Shown here: positions 42,160-51,951 of the stretch, in pieces
Layout of the letters: every line of letters starts with the position of its first letter
How positions within the stretch are numbered: position 1 is the first letter of the stretch
Assembly (NCBI GenBank): GCA_937919925.1
Contig: CALFOT010000110.1
Location: 124,001-188,000, forward strand
Length of the DNA: 64,000 nucleotides
DNA from: an uncultured bacterium
GTDB taxonomy: Bacteria; Planctomycetota; UBA1135
Direction: 5' to 3'
Program-made: the position numbers and the translations under genes
The notes under the pieces: model-generated
Seen by the model: the letters and a program-made list of their open reading frames with translations, nothing else
What the model was told of the DNA's origin: nothing
Databases searched by the model: none

Positions 42160-43077
42160 ATGTTGCGTACTGCGATCGGCAGCCTTGAGCTGGATTCGCC
42201 CATCCTCACGGCCTCGGGAACTTTTGGCCATGATCCCAGCGCCTTGGCCTTTTTGCAGCCTGGCGATTTGGGAGCTCTGGTACTCAAAACCGTCACCCGC
42301 GAACCACGCTTTGGAAATCCGCCGCAACGTCTTGCTGAATTTCCAGGCGGCTTACTCAATGCCATAGGCCTGGAGAACAAAGGTCTCGAGTATTGGCGGG
42401 AAACGGTTGCTCCGCAGCTCGCAGCGGTCCCGGTCCCGGTGGTTGCCAATGCCGGCGGACATTCCACTGCCGATTATGTAGCCATGACAGCAGCGTTCGA
42501 CGCCATGGCAGAAGTCGCCGCGATTGAGTTGAATCTGTCCTGTCCAAATGTAGAGGGAGGTACTCAGTTCTCCACCGATGTTGCCGCGCTCGAACTGGTG
42601 GTGCAACTGTGCCGCGCTGTCACCAACAAACCCTTGTGGGTCAAACTGTCACCCAACGTGGCCAGCATCGTGCCTTTCGCGCAGGCTGCCGAAGCTAGTG
42701 GCGCCGACGCCCTGACGGTCGCAAACACCCTGATTGGCATGCTGGTGAACTGGCGTACACGCCGCCCGGTGCTCGCAAACGGTACTGGTGGAATGTCTGG
42801 GCCAGCGGTTCGCCCATTGGTGCTGCGGCTGGTTTGGGAGACCGCGCGGGCCGTCACCATCCCGGTGATTGCCAGTGGTGGCGCCTCGAACGCCGAAGAT
42901 GTGCTCGACTATGTAGTGGCTGGAGCCACCGCGGTGCAGGTCGGAACTGCAGTTTTTCGCCGCCCGGGGGTGATTTCAGAGATTGCTACGGACCTCCGCC
43001 GGCTGCTTCAGGAAGAAAATACCAGTCTTCAGGAGCTCCGCGCTTCGCTTGTCTGGCCGTTTCCATTATCCTGTTAG
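42160..43077 (+). CDS. pyrD: Dihydroorotate dehydrogenase, class 1
   Basis: 305 residues, TIM barrel. FMN-binding SPILTASGTFG, KTVTREPR, and the catalytic Cys in ELNLSCPNVEGG mark class 1, in contrast to the Ser of class 2. NGTGGMSGPAVRP and IASGGASNAEDV bind the FMN phosphate. Class 1B enzymes work with PyrK and NAD; no pyrK is here, so 1A versus 1B is undecided. Oxidises dihydroorotate to orotate in pyrimidine synthesis. It lies 9 bases after lspA. Confidence 0.92.
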   Translation: MLRTAIGSLELDSPILTASGTFGHDPSALAFLQPGDLGALVLKTVTREPRFGNPPQRLAEFPGGLLNAIGLENKGLEYWRETVAPQLAAVPVPVVANAGGHSTADYVAMTAAFDAMAEVAAIELNLSCPNVEGGTQFSTDVAALELVVQLCRAVTNKPLWVKLSPNVASIVPFAQAAEASGADALTVANTLIGMLVNWRTRRPVLANGTGGMSGPAVRPLVLRLVWETARAVTIPVIASGGASNAEDVLDYVVAGATAVQVGTAVFRRPGVISEIATDLRRLLQEENTSLQELRASLVWPFPLSC

Positions 43078-43081
43078 GCTT

Positions 43082-43113
43082 CTTTGCGTGACGGCCCCTT
43101 GCCGTTAGCGAAG
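43082..43113 (+). promoter_or_regulatory. Hairpin in the secA leader
   Basis: CTTTGC and TGACGGC (43082-43095, one bulged G) pair with GCCGTTA and GCGAAG (43101-43113) over a CCCTT loop, 13 base pairs with two G-U. It ends 13 bases before the secA ATG and is not followed by a U tract. Confidence 0.45.
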
Positions 43114-43126
43114 AGTTCCTAGCATC

Positions 43127-45949
43127 ATGGTCGACATTGAAGCAATCACAGATTCCCTAAAGGGCCTTGGAGAAGGTTTAGGGCGCACCCTCAACAAGGT
43201 ATTCGGGTCCCAGAACGCGCGCGTGGTCAAGCGCATGGCGCCGCTGGTCAAAGCCGTTGCCGAGCAAGAGACTTGGGCAGAGGGACTTACTGCGGAACAA
43301 ATCCAGCAGCAAACCCTGACCTGGAAAGAGGAGGTTGCCAACGGCCGCTCTTTGAATGATATTCTGCCGCAAGCTTTTGCCATGGTCCGCGTAGCTTCGC
43401 AACGCACCTTAGGTTTACGCCACTACGATGTGCAAGTGATTGGCGGTGCGATTTTGCACTCCGGTTCCATTGCCGAGATGGCCACCGGCGAAGGCAAAAC
43501 TTTAGTGGCCACACTGGCTGCCTACCTCAATGCCCTCGCCGGCAAGGTGTTCGTCGTTACCGTCAACGATTATCTTGCGCTGCGCGATTCCGAATGGATG
43601 GCTCCGGTTTATCGCTACTTAGGTTTGCAAGTCGGTGCGATTCAATCGAGCATGGCCCCCCAAACGCGCCATCCGATTTACGCTGGCGACATCATTTACG
43701 CCACCAACAACGAACTCGGTTTCGATTACTTACGCGACAACATGAAGTCGCGGGTGGAAGATCAAGTCCAGCACTCACTGGATTTTGCGATTATTGACGA
43801 AGTCGATTCCATCTTGATTGACGAAGCGCGTACGCCGTTGATCATCAGTGGCCCGGCCACTGGCAATGCCGAAAAATATCGGATTGGTATGCAAGCTGCA
43901 CGCAAGCTGGAGGTGGATGAGCACTTCGAAAGCAAAGAGAAAGAGAAGTCTGCGGTTCTCACTGAGGAAGGCATTATTGCGGCGCAACTTTCGCTGGGCA
44001 TTGAAGACTTCTACAGCGGTGCGGAAAACATGGAGTGGCCACACATTATCGAGCAGTGCTTGCGTGCTTTGCACCTGTACTTTGATGAAGTGGATTATGT
44101 AGTCAAAGATAGCGCCATCATTATCGTCGATGAGTTCACTGGCCGCCTGATGGAAGGGCGTCGCTGGGGGGATGGATTGCACCAAGCGGTGGAGGCGAAG
44201 GAGGGTTTGCGACCGAAGGCCGAGAATCAAACGCTCGCTACGATTACTTTCCAGAACTACTTCCGCCTGTATGGCAAGTTGTCCGGCATGACCGGTACTG
44301 CGCTTACCGAAGCCGGTGAGTTCGCGAAAATTTATGACTTGGATGTCGTGCAAATTCCATCCAACCGGCCCATCGTGCGCAAAGATGACGCTGATGTGGT
44401 GTTTTTGGAAACTCCTGATAAGTGGAAGGCCATCGCCAAAGAAATCGCTACGGCAAAAGACAACGGCCAGCCGGTGTTGGTGGGCACTACCAGCATTGAA
44501 AACTCAGAGTTGTTGTCCGGGATTTTGAATCGCCGCGGTATCCAGCACCATGTGTTAAACGCCAAACAGCACGCGCGCGAGGCGGAAATCATTGCCCAAG
44601 CCGGCAGTAAGAGTTCGGTCACTGTGGCCACCAACATGGCGGGGCGAGGTACCGATATTGTGCTCGGCGGTAATGTCGAAGCGATGCTGCCACATTTGCT
44701 GGTGCAGCGCAAAATCGATGCCAGCGATGAAGTTGCCGTACAGGCCTTGTTGCAGGAACTCAACGCCGCGCATGAAGGCGAACGGCAAGAAGTCCTGGCT
44801 GCCGGTGGGTTGTATGTCATTGGCACCGAACGTCACGAATCGCGGCGGATCGATAACCAGTTACGGGGTCGTTCCGGTCGTCAGGGCGATCCCGGTCGGT
44901 CGCGCTTCTTTCTGTCTTTGGATGATCCGCTGATGCGGCGTTTTTACAAAGATTGGGTGAAGAACTTCCTCTCCAAAGCAGGCATGGGTGGTGGCGAACC
45001 AGTCGAATCAAAAATGGTTTCCAATGCGATTAAAAAAGCGCAAGGCAAAGTTGAGGATTACCACTTTGAGATTCGTAAAAATTTGCTCGAATACGATGAA
45101 GTGATGAACGAGCAGCGCCGCATGATTTACGAGCAGCGGCAAAGTGCTCTGATGGCGGAAGGCCTGCGTGACCGAATTGATTCCATGGCCGAACAAGTCA
45201 TCAATCATGCAGCCGAGCTCTATGGTGGGGATGGTCGCGATGTGGAGCCCGATTGGGAGGCTCTGAACACTTGGGCCGAACGCAAATGGGCTTACCGTGA
45301 TGGTCCAGAGGTCCTAGAAAAGGCGGGTATTAACGGCAGCGCACCCTTCATGCTGCAAGACTTTCGCGCCAAATATGTGGAGCGCGTCGAAAAATACGGC
45401 AACGAGACGATGCAAGCGTTAGAGCGTTTCTTGATGCTCAACTCAATTGATACCAAGTGGAAAGAGCATCTCTATGTGATGGACGCGCTGCGTTCCGGTA
45501 TCAACTTGCGCGGTTATGCGCAGGTCGATCCGAAAAACGAGTACAAACGTGAAGGTCTCGAACGCTTTGAGGAACTCCTCTTTCACATTGCCGATGACGT
45601 AACCAACTACGTGTTACGGGTCGAAATGCGCAGCGAGGATGAACAGCGGCTTGGCCGTGCTTATGAAGGCCAAAATGCCGCACACCCTGCGTTTGGTGGC
45701 TCTGTTTCGCAAGCACGTCCGCAGGCGCCACGCCGCCAGGTTGCCGTCGGTTACACGGCTCCAGGCGCGCGTAAACCAGCACCAGCTAGTGGCGATGACA
45801 CCACTGCGGCGATGGAAGCCGCTTCGCTGCCGCTTACTGATTCGGGCCAACAAAATCCAGATGCGGCCAAGCCCCGTGCTGCACGCAATGCGCCCTGCCC
45901 TTGTGGTTCGGGCAAAAAATACAAGCAGTGCCACGGCAAGTCCGACTAA
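43127..45949 (+). CDS. secA: Preprotein translocase ATPase SecA
   Basis: 940 residues. Walker A MATGEGKTL near 120, IIDEVDSILIDEARTPL (DEAD motif), helicase motifs TNMAGRGTDI and GRSGRQGDPG, the helical scaffold, and a C-terminal SEC-C zinc motif CPCGSGKKYKQCHG that binds SecB and phospholipid. It drives secretory proteins through SecYEG. A variable Ala/Pro/Gln-rich linker of about 80 residues precedes the zinc motif. yajC at 55 kb is another Sec-associated gene. Confidence 0.98.
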   Translation: MVDIEAITDSLKGLGEGLGRTLNKVFGSQNARVVKRMAPLVKAVAEQETWAEGLTAEQIQQQTLTWKEEVANGRSLNDILPQAFAMVRVASQRTLGLRHYDVQVIGGAILHSGSIAEMATGEGKTLVATLAAYLNALAGKVFVVTVNDYLALRDSEWMAPVYRYLGLQVGAIQSSMAPQTRHPIYAGDIIYATNNELGFDYLRDNMKSRVEDQVQHSLDFAIIDEVDSILIDEARTPLIISGPATGNAEKYRIGMQAARKLEVDEHFESKEKEKSAVLTEEGIIAAQLSLGIEDFYSGAENMEWPHIIEQCLRALHLYFDEVDYVVKDSAIIIVDEFTGRLMEGRRWGDGLHQAVEAKEGLRPKAENQTLATITFQNYFRLYGKLSGMTGTALTEAGEFAKIYDLDVVQIPSNRPIVRKDDADVVFLETPDKWKAIAKEIATAKDNGQPVLVGTTSIENSELLSGILNRRGIQHHVLNAKQHAREAEIIAQAGSKSSVTVATNMAGRGTDIVLGGNVEAMLPHLLVQRKIDASDEVAVQALLQELNAAHEGERQEVLAAGGLYVIGTERHESRRIDNQLRGRSGRQGDPGRSRFFLSLDDPLMRRFYKDWVKNFLSKAGMGGGEPVESKMVSNAIKKAQGKVEDYHFEIRKNLLEYDEVMNEQRRMIYEQRQSALMAEGLRDRIDSMAEQVINHAAELYGGDGRDVEPDWEALNTWAERKWAYRDGPEVLEKAGINGSAPFMLQDFRAKYVERVEKYGNETMQALERFLMLNSIDTKWKEHLYVMDALRSGINLRGYAQVDPKNEYKREGLERFEELLFHIADDVTNYVLRVEMRSEDEQRLGRAYEGQNAAHPAFGGSVSQARPQAPRRQVAVGYTAPGARKPAPASGDDTTAAMEAASLPLTDSGQQNPDAAKPRAARNAPCPCGSGKKYKQCHGKSD

Positions 45950-45956
45950 CTGCTGC

Positions 45957-47270
45957 ATGAGTTCCAGTCGGCCGCCGCGAAGTTGGACAGCTTTCTTGCT
46001 GTACGATTTGCTGCTGTTGTTGGCTGGCTTGCTACTTCTGCCGTTTGTCGCATGGCGGGTGTTACGTTCGCGTGATTTCCGGCGTAGCTTGCCGCAACGC
46101 TTCGGTTTCGTGCCCCACTTACCAGCGGCGCCGGGGCGAGTCTTACTGCACGGTGTGTCGGTTGGTGAAGTCAAGGCTTTGCGCCCATTAGTACTCGAAT
46201 TTCAACAACAATATCCAGATCGCGATTTAGTCATCGCATCGAGCACTCCAACTGGTTTGGCCGCCGCGCGTAGCCTCTACACGGATTTGCAGGTGGTCGC
46301 CTATCCGTTAGATTTACCGGGCGCGGGCCGACGTTTTCTCGCCCGCGTCAAACCTACTTTAGTGGTGTTAGCAGAGCTGGAAATCTGGCCAAACTTTTTG
46401 CGTAGTTGCGCCATTTTGAAAATTGAAGTTGCGATTGTGAATGGACGCATCACCGAGCGTTCTATGTCGGGTTATCGGCGCGTGCAACGCTGGTTACCGC
46501 AGTTTGAGCGCATTGCTTTATACGGCGTACAAAACCAACGTTACGCCGAACGCTTTCATAAACTTTCGGTGCCAAAAGATCGCATTGTGGTGACCGGAAA
46601 CCTCAAATATGACAACCTGCCCACCGCAACGGATGACCTTGCCTTTCAAGCCTCAGTTTGGCGAGGTTGGAGCCAAACTGCGCAAATGGTAGTTTGGGCT
46701 TCTACCCACGAGCCGGAAGAACTACAGCTCTTGCAAGCATGGCTTCAACATCCAGCCAGTGTCAAATTCGTTGCCATTGTGGTGCCACGCCACCCGCGAC
46801 GCTCCGGCGCCTTGCTGCAACAACTGCAACGCGAAATGGGAGCGCGTCCGTTATTGCGCTTGAGTGACTGCCGGGAGCGTGTCCAACTGCCAGCAGGAGC
46901 AGTGCTGTTGGTCGATGCTTTTGGCGAACTCGAAGCGATTTATCGTGGAGTACGTGGAGCTTTTTTAGGTGGCAGCTTGGTGGCCCATGGTGGCCAAAAC
47001 ATGCTCGAAGCGGCCGCCGTGGGGGTGCCGGTGGTGGTGGGGCCGCATACTGAGAATTTTCTCGAGGAGGTCGCCAAGCTGGCGGCGGGTGATGGCTTGA
47101 AGGTGGTCAAGGACCCTGCCGAAGTGGTAGAATGGCTAATCCTTTGGTTGCAAAATCCTGAAATCGCCGCAATTTGTGGGCGAAATGCCACCAAGACTCT
47201 TGAATCTGAACGCGGAGCCGCGCAAAGTACGATTCTTGCTTTGCAGAAGTCTGGCCTGTTGGTCGTCTAA
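45957..47270 (+). CDS. waaA: 3-deoxy-D-manno-octulosonic acid transferase
   Basis: 437 residues. An N-terminal membrane helix (LLYDLLLLLAGLLLLPFVAW), then the GT-B fold with HGVSVGEVKALRPL (catalytic Glu), LAELEIWPNF and the donor-site GGQNMLEAAAVGVPVVVG. It adds Kdo to lipid IVA on the cytosolic face of the inner membrane. With the LpxH-like enzyme it shows the cell makes lipid A with a Kdo core. ATG 45957 lies 7 bases after secA; the longer frame upstream only overlaps secA. Confidence 0.93.
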   Translation: MSSSRPPRSWTAFLLYDLLLLLAGLLLLPFVAWRVLRSRDFRRSLPQRFGFVPHLPAAPGRVLLHGVSVGEVKALRPLVLEFQQQYPDRDLVIASSTPTGLAAARSLYTDLQVVAYPLDLPGAGRRFLARVKPTLVVLAELEIWPNFLRSCAILKIEVAIVNGRITERSMSGYRRVQRWLPQFERIALYGVQNQRYAERFHKLSVPKDRIVVTGNLKYDNLPTATDDLAFQASVWRGWSQTAQMVVWASTHEPEELQLLQAWLQHPASVKFVAIVVPRHPRRSGALLQQLQREMGARPLLRLSDCRERVQLPAGAVLLVDAFGELEAIYRGVRGAFLGGSLVAHGGQNMLEAAAVGVPVVVGPHTENFLEEVAKLAAGDGLKVVKDPAEVVEWLILWLQNPEIAAICGRNATKTLESERGAAQSTILALQKSGLLVV

Positions 47271-47288
47271 TGCGCTCCCCGGTCAAGC

Positions 47289-47311
47289 GGATTCCCGCCC
47301 AACCGGAATCC
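47289..47311 (+). promoter_or_regulatory. Inverted repeat just before metK
   Basis: GGATTCC (47289-47295) and GGAATCC (47305-47311) form a perfect 7-bp stem over a 9-base loop, ending 4 bases before the metK ATG, where a ribosome binding site would be. The whole waaA/metK gap is only 45 bases and I could not match it to a known SAM riboswitch class. Confidence 0.35.
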
Positions 47312-47315
47312 TCTC

Positions 47316-48572
47316 ATGGAAAGAAAACTTTTTACATCCGAATCGGTGTCGATGGGGCACCCTGACAAAGTCTGTGACCAAGTCAGCGACGCCATCCTTG
47401 ATGCCTGCCTACGCGAAGACCCAATGTCCCGGGTTGCCTGCGAAACGATGGTTACCACCGGCACTGTGGTGGTTGCTGGCGAAATCACCACCACCACTTA
47501 CGTCGATGTCCAAACCGAGGTCCGCAATGTGCTGCGTGAAATCGGCTACACCCAAGCGGGCATCGGTTTTGATGCTGATTCGTGTGGGGTGCACGTTTTG
47601 ATTCATGGCCAATCGCCAGATATCAAACAAGGCGTGGATGGCGAAGGTGGGCAGGACAAAGCTCCCACGGGTGCCGGGGATCAAGGCATGATGTTTGGTT
47701 TTGCCTGCCAAGAAACAGATTCGCTGATGCCCGCGGCGATTCACTGGTCGCATCGCTTGGTGGAAAAGCAAGCGCAAATGCGCGCCGATGGCGAACTGCC
47801 CTGGCTACGCCCCGATGCCAAAGCTCAAGTGACTTTTGCTTACGAAGGTAACAAACCAGTCGGCATTGAAACGGTCGTGCTTTCCACGCAAACGGAAGAC
47901 ATGGATATTGCCATCATCCGCAAAGAAGTGGAAGAGAAGATTGTGCGCGCGGTGTTGCCACCGGAACTGTTGAGTAAGGCCACTCAATTTCACATCAACC
48001 CCACGGGCAAGTTTGTGGTGGGCGGGCCGCACGGTGATGCTGGGCTGACCGGCCGTAAAATCATCGTCGATACTTATGGCGGTTATGCTCGTCACGGTGG
48101 CGGCGCATTCTCCGGCAAAGATTGCACCAAAGTGGATCGTTCCGCCGCCTATATCGCACGCTGGGCCGCGAAGAATGTGGTCTCTGCCGGTTGGGCCGAA
48201 CGCTGTGAAATACAACTCGCTTATGCCATTGGTGTGGCAAAACCAGTGTCGATCTGTGTCGATACTTTCGGCACCTCCACGGGTATGTCCGATTCTCAAA
48301 TCGAACAACACCTGCGCCATCTCCAAGATTGGAATGGATTCAGCGCCTTCACCCCGGACTGGATTATCGGCAGACTCGGTCTGCGGGCACCTACGGGGTA
48401 CTGTTGGGATGCTGACGGCAAATACGACGCCGAAGCAACCCGCAACTCGCAAGGCTGGACTTACCGTAAGTCTGCTTTCCACGGCCATTTTGGGCGAGAT
48501 CTCTTCCCTTGGGAGAAACTCGACCTGGTCACCGAACTAAAGACCCTGGCCGACGTCGGGGCTACCTGCTAA
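47316..48572 (+). CDS. metK: S-adenosylmethionine synthetase
   Basis: 418 residues. [21 protein letters not shown] is nearly invariant; [12 protein letters not shown] is the substrate signature and [19 protein letters not shown] the P-loop-like phosphate site. It makes SAM from methionine and ATP, supplying the methyltransferases here (PrmC, MiaB). It pairs with ahcY 14 bases downstream, so the synthesis and recycling ends of the methyl cycle are co-transcribed. Confidence 0.97.
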   Translation: MERKLFTSESVSMGHPDKVCDQVSDAILDACLREDPMSRVACETMVTTGTVVVAGEITTTTYVDVQTEVRNVLREIGYTQAGIGFDADSCGVHVLIHGQSPDIKQGVDGEGGQDKAPTGAGDQGMMFGFACQETDSLMPAAIHWSHRLVEKQAQMRADGELPWLRPDAKAQVTFAYEGNKPVGIETVVLSTQTEDMDIAIIRKEVEEKIVRAVLPPELLSKATQFHINPTGKFVVGGPHGDAGLTGRKIIVDTYGGYARHGGGAFSGKDCTKVDRSAAYIARWAAKNVVSAGWAERCEIQLAYAIGVAKPVSICVDTFGTSTGMSDSQIEQHLRHLQDWNGFSAFTPDWIIGRLGLRAPTGYCWDADGKYDAEATRNSQGWTYRKSAFHGHFGRDLFPWEKLDLVTELKTLADVGATC

Positions 48573-48586
48573 GCCCCTCTCCTGTC

Positions 48587-49861
48587 ATGACTACTGTCAC
48601 CGAAAACGTAAAATTTAAGATTGCCGATCCTTCCCGCGCTGCCGAAGGCCGCCTGCTGATTGATTGGGCCGAATCCCGCATGCCCGTGCTGATGTCTTTG
48701 CGCGAGAAATTCGCCAAAACCCAGCCGCTGAAGGGCCAGAGGATTACTGGCTGCTTGCACGTCACCAAAGAAACTGCGGTGTTAATTCGTACGCTAAAAG
48801 CTGCGGGTGCCGAAGTTGCTTGGTCAGGGTGTAACCCACTGTCCACGCATGATGCTGTGGCTGCCGCTTTGAGCGAAGAAGGCATTGGCATTTTCGCTTG
48901 GTATGGCCAAAACACCGAAGAATTCTACTGGTCCATTGACCGGACTTTAGATTTCAAGCCCACGCTCACATTAGATGATGGTGCAGATTTGATTTTCCGC
49001 GTGCACTTCGAGCACCCGCATCTTTTTGCTGGCATCATTGGCGGCTCCGAAGAAACCACCACCGGTGTACATCGCTTGCGTGCGATGGCCGCAGATGGCA
49101 AGTTGATGTACCCCGTGATTGCGGTCAATGATGCCGAAACCAAATGGGATTTCGACAATGTTTATGGTACCGGTCAATCATCTTTAGATGGCATTTTGCG
49201 TGCTACCTCTGTGTTGCTCGCCGGTAAAAACTTTGTCACCGCTGGTTACGGCCATTGTGGTAAAGGTTGCGCCATGCGCGCCAAAGGTATGGGTGCCAAC
49301 GTCATCACCACCGAAATCAAGCCCACCGCTGCACTCAAAGCAACGCTCGAAGGCGTGCGGGTGATGACCATGGATGAAGCCGCCAAAGTGGGCGATGTGT
49401 TCATCACCACCACCGGCATGAAAGATGTCATCGTCAAGCGTCATTTTGCCTCGATGAAAGATGGTGCGATTGTGTGCAACACCGGCCACTACGACTGTGA
49501 GCTGAATCTCAATGATTTGAAGGAACTCACCGTTAGCAAACGTGAAATGCGCCCCAACTGCGTTGAGTACACTCAAGCAGATGGCCGCCGCATTTACGTG
49601 CTCGCCGAAGGGCGCTTAGTGAACTTGGCTGCTGCGGAAGGTCATCCCTCGGAAGTGATGGATATGAGTTTCGCCAACCAGTTCCAAGCAATGCTGATGC
49701 TTGCCGAGCGCGGCAAAGATTTGAGCAACGGCGTGCATGAACTGCCTGAAGAGCTGGATCAACAGATTGCCAAAATCAAACTGGATTCGATGGGCTTGGC
49801 GCTTGATGTGCTCACCCCGGAACAGGTCATTTACGCCACTGATTACTCCCAAGGAACCTAA
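48587..49861 (+). CDS. ahcY: Adenosylhomocysteinase
   Basis: 424 residues. TGCLHVTKETAVLI, SGCNPLSTHDAVAAAL, the NAD-binding AGYGHCGKGCAMRAKG and C-terminal ATDYSQGT (family ...D.YRY end is shortened) identify SAH hydrolase, which splits SAH to adenosine and homocysteine. The NAD site is closer to the short bacterial/archaeal form without the 40-residue insertion. ATG 48587 follows metK; upstream codons in frame overlap metK and are unrelated. Confidence 0.95.
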   Translation: MTTVTENVKFKIADPSRAAEGRLLIDWAESRMPVLMSLREKFAKTQPLKGQRITGCLHVTKETAVLIRTLKAAGAEVAWSGCNPLSTHDAVAAALSEEGIGIFAWYGQNTEEFYWSIDRTLDFKPTLTLDDGADLIFRVHFEHPHLFAGIIGGSEETTTGVHRLRAMAADGKLMYPVIAVNDAETKWDFDNVYGTGQSSLDGILRATSVLLAGKNFVTAGYGHCGKGCAMRAKGMGANVITTEIKPTAALKATLEGVRVMTMDEAAKVGDVFITTTGMKDVIVKRHFASMKDGAIVCNTGHYDCELNLNDLKELTVSKREMRPNCVEYTQADGRRIYVLAEGRLVNLAAAEGHPSEVMDMSFANQFQAMLMLAERGKDLSNGVHELPEELDQQIAKIKLDSMGLALDVLTPEQVIYATDYSQGT

Positions 49862-49870
49862 TACTCAAAC

Positions 49871-50545
49871 ATGAAGTTAAAGCACTCCGTCAGTGCTGCG
49901 ATTCGTCGCGGCTTCACTTTGCTAGAAATGATGATCGTCATCATGATCATTGGAATTTTGAGCACCTTCTTGGTTGTGCAGGTGCCGGAGATGCTTGACA
50001 ACGCGAACTTGACTGCCAGTGAGCAAAATATGAAGCGTATGTTCATGGGGCTAACCACGTGGCGGCAAAACCACAGTGGTCAATGGCCCAGTGATTCAGG
50101 GCAAAAGTTCTTCCTGCGCCCATGGAAAGATGGCATGGTTGAGAAAACCGAAAGTAATGCCAAAATGTACTTCAGTCCGGCAGAGTCTTTTGAAGATGTT
50201 TTGCGCTTTAACGGCATGGAGCAAGAAGATCTCAGTGTCATCGAATACCTCAATGACTGGGATTCCATTGGCCCGGGTTACACCAGCTATGCAGGCTTTG
50301 ATTCTGGTGGCGACCGCGAGGTCTTCCGCGAGTTAAAACGTAATCCTGGCCTCACCACTATCGTTTCCGATGCCCACATGATGCACCGTTTCGCGATGAT
50401 TTACATGACGGGAGACGGTGTTGCCCACCGCATGTTGAAGGCCGACATGGAAGAGGAATACGGCATTGATTTCGAAGGTGGCGACGATGTCGAAGTGGGC
50501 CCCGGCTGTGAAATCAAAGAATTCCAGAGTGTTTCGAATAACTGA
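49871..50545 (+). CDS. Type II secretion/type IV pilin-like pseudopilin
   Basis: 224 residues. A short basic leader ends in RRG, followed by FTLLEMMIVIMIIGILSTF with Glu5 of the mature protein, the prepilin peptidase and N-methylation signature. The rest is a hydrophilic periplasmic domain, acidic toward the C terminus, with no further pilin motif recognised. Single pseudopilin genes of this kind, often with DUF1559-like tails, are abundant in planctomycetes; this one does not obviously carry DUF1559. Likely inserted by Sec and assembled by an apparatus encoded elsewhere. It overlaps miaB by one base. Confidence 0.85.
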   Translation: MKLKHSVSAAIRRGFTLLEMMIVIMIIGILSTFLVVQVPEMLDNANLTASEQNMKRMFMGLTTWRQNHSGQWPSDSGQKFFLRPWKDGMVEKTESNAKMYFSPAESFEDVLRFNGMEQEDLSVIEYLNDWDSIGPGYTSYAGFDSGGDREVFRELKRNPGLTTIVSDAHMMHRFAMIYMTGDGVAHRMLKADMEEEYGIDFEGGDDVEVGPGCEIKEFQSVSNN

Positions 50546-51951
50546 TGCTCGCTGAGGAAATTTCCGTCCACAAGAACACCCGCAGCTTCAACCTGCGGGT
50601 GTTCGGCTGTCAGATGAATGTTTACGATGGTGAACTGATTCGCGCGTCGTTTTTGCAACGTGGCTGGCTAGACAGCGACGATCCAACCAACGCCGATGTC
50701 GTGTTGTTCCATACATGTTCGGTGCGCGAGCAAGCAGAGGAGCGTGTGCATGGTTTGTTAGGGGAGTTACGACGGCGCAAAAAAGCGAATCACAAAGTGG
50801 TGATTGCGGTGGTGGGCTGTATGGCTGATCGCGAAGGTCGCGCCTTATTTGACCGTGAACCCCATGTGGATATCGTTTGTGGCTCGCGCCATTTTCCCGA
50901 ACTTGCGGATATGGTCGAACGCGTCATCGGCGGGGAAGAACGCATTTGCGAGCTGGGCGAATCACCAAACAAGGTGGATGAACCCGAGCGCAATCTAGCG
51001 GGCTTCCCGGGCGGTTATCAGGCGCATGTGGCGGTGATGCGCGGCTGCGATATGAACTGCACTTATTGCATCGTACCGAGCGTACGCGGACGCGTAGAGA
51101 GTCGTCCAGCAGCGGAGATCATCGAAGAAATCGCACGCTTGGTGGAGCACGGTGTCACAGAGGTTCACTTGCTGGGCCAAACGATTGATTCTTATGGGCG
51201 TGATTTACCGCGCGCCACCCGCCCTGATCTAGCGTTGTTGCTCGATGAGTTAGAAAATATTGAACCACTCAAGCGCATCCGCTTAGTCACCCTACATCCA
51301 AGCTATGTGGATCAGCGTCTCGCGGATGCCATGGCGCGCAGCAGTAAATTCATGCGGCTGCTACCAGTACCCATGCAGTCGGGTAGCGACCGCGTCTTGA
51401 AGGAAATGAAACGGGGCTATAACACGGATCTGTATCGGCAGCGCATCGCCATTTTGCGCGCGGCTATGCCCGATTTAGAACTGGTTTCCGATTGGATTGT
51501 TGGCTTCCCTGGCGAAACGGATGCTGATTTTGAAGAATCGGTCGTGGCCATGGAAGAGCATAATTTCTTGCAGAGTTATGTGTTCCAATATTCACCACGC
51601 CCGGGCACGGTGGCCTTTGATATGGCCGATGATGTGCCCAAAGAGGTCAAGGCAACTCGTAATCATCGTTTGCTCGATTTGCAACGCAGGATTGCTCGGC
51701 AACGCTCGCCGCGATTGGTTGGAACCACCTGCAGCATCATGTTGGAATCTCGCTCCGAGCGCAACGCTGGGCAGTGGATTGGGCGTACTCGTACCGGCCA
51801 TTATGCATTATTGCCCGATCAACCTGGTTTGGCTGCCGGCCGTGAAGTTGCGGTGCAACTCTTGGAACACAATGGTCGCGAACTCATCGCGGAGTTGCTC
51901 GGAGAATTAGTACCCGTCGCCAGATTTGATCACGAGGAGTTCCCAGTTTGA
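50545..51951 (+). CDS. miaB: tRNA-2-methylthio-N6-adenosine37 synthase
   Basis: 468 residues. The N-terminal domain has its three Cys (FGCQMN, TCSVREQ, VGCMADR) for the auxiliary cluster; the radical SAM CxxxCxxC is RGCDMNCTYCIVPS; a TRAM domain ends the protein. It methylthiolates i6A37 in tRNAs reading UNN codons, so it would act on the tRNA-Cys(GCA) encoded here, and on the UAA tRNA if that carries i6A37. Start ATG shares a base with the pseudopilin stop (TGATG). Confidence 0.95.
   Translation: MLAEEISVHKNTRSFNLRVFGCQMNVYDGELIRASFLQRGWLDSDDPTNADVVLFHTCSVREQAEERVHGLLGELRRRKKANHKVVIAVVGCMADREGRALFDREPHVDIVCGSRHFPELADMVERVIGGEERICELGESPNKVDEPERNLAGFPGGYQAHVAVMRGCDMNCTYCIVPSVRGRVESRPAAEIIEEIARLVEHGVTEVHLLGQTIDSYGRDLPRATRPDLALLLDELENIEPLKRIRLVTLHPSYVDQRLADAMARSSKFMRLLPVPMQSGSDRVLKEMKRGYNTDLYRQRIAILRAAMPDLELVSDWIVGFPGETDADFEESVVAMEEHNFLQSYVFQYSPRPGTVAFDMADDVPKEVKATRNHRLLDLQRRIARQRSPRLVGTTCSIMLESRSERNAGQWIGRTRTGHYALLPDQPGLAAGREVAVQLLEHNGRELIAELLGELVPVARFDHEEFPV

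Noticed and set aside
47271-47315. SAM riboswitch before metK
   Set aside because: The gap is 45 bases and shows only one 7-bp stem; none of the known SAM aptamer cores could be matched by eye.
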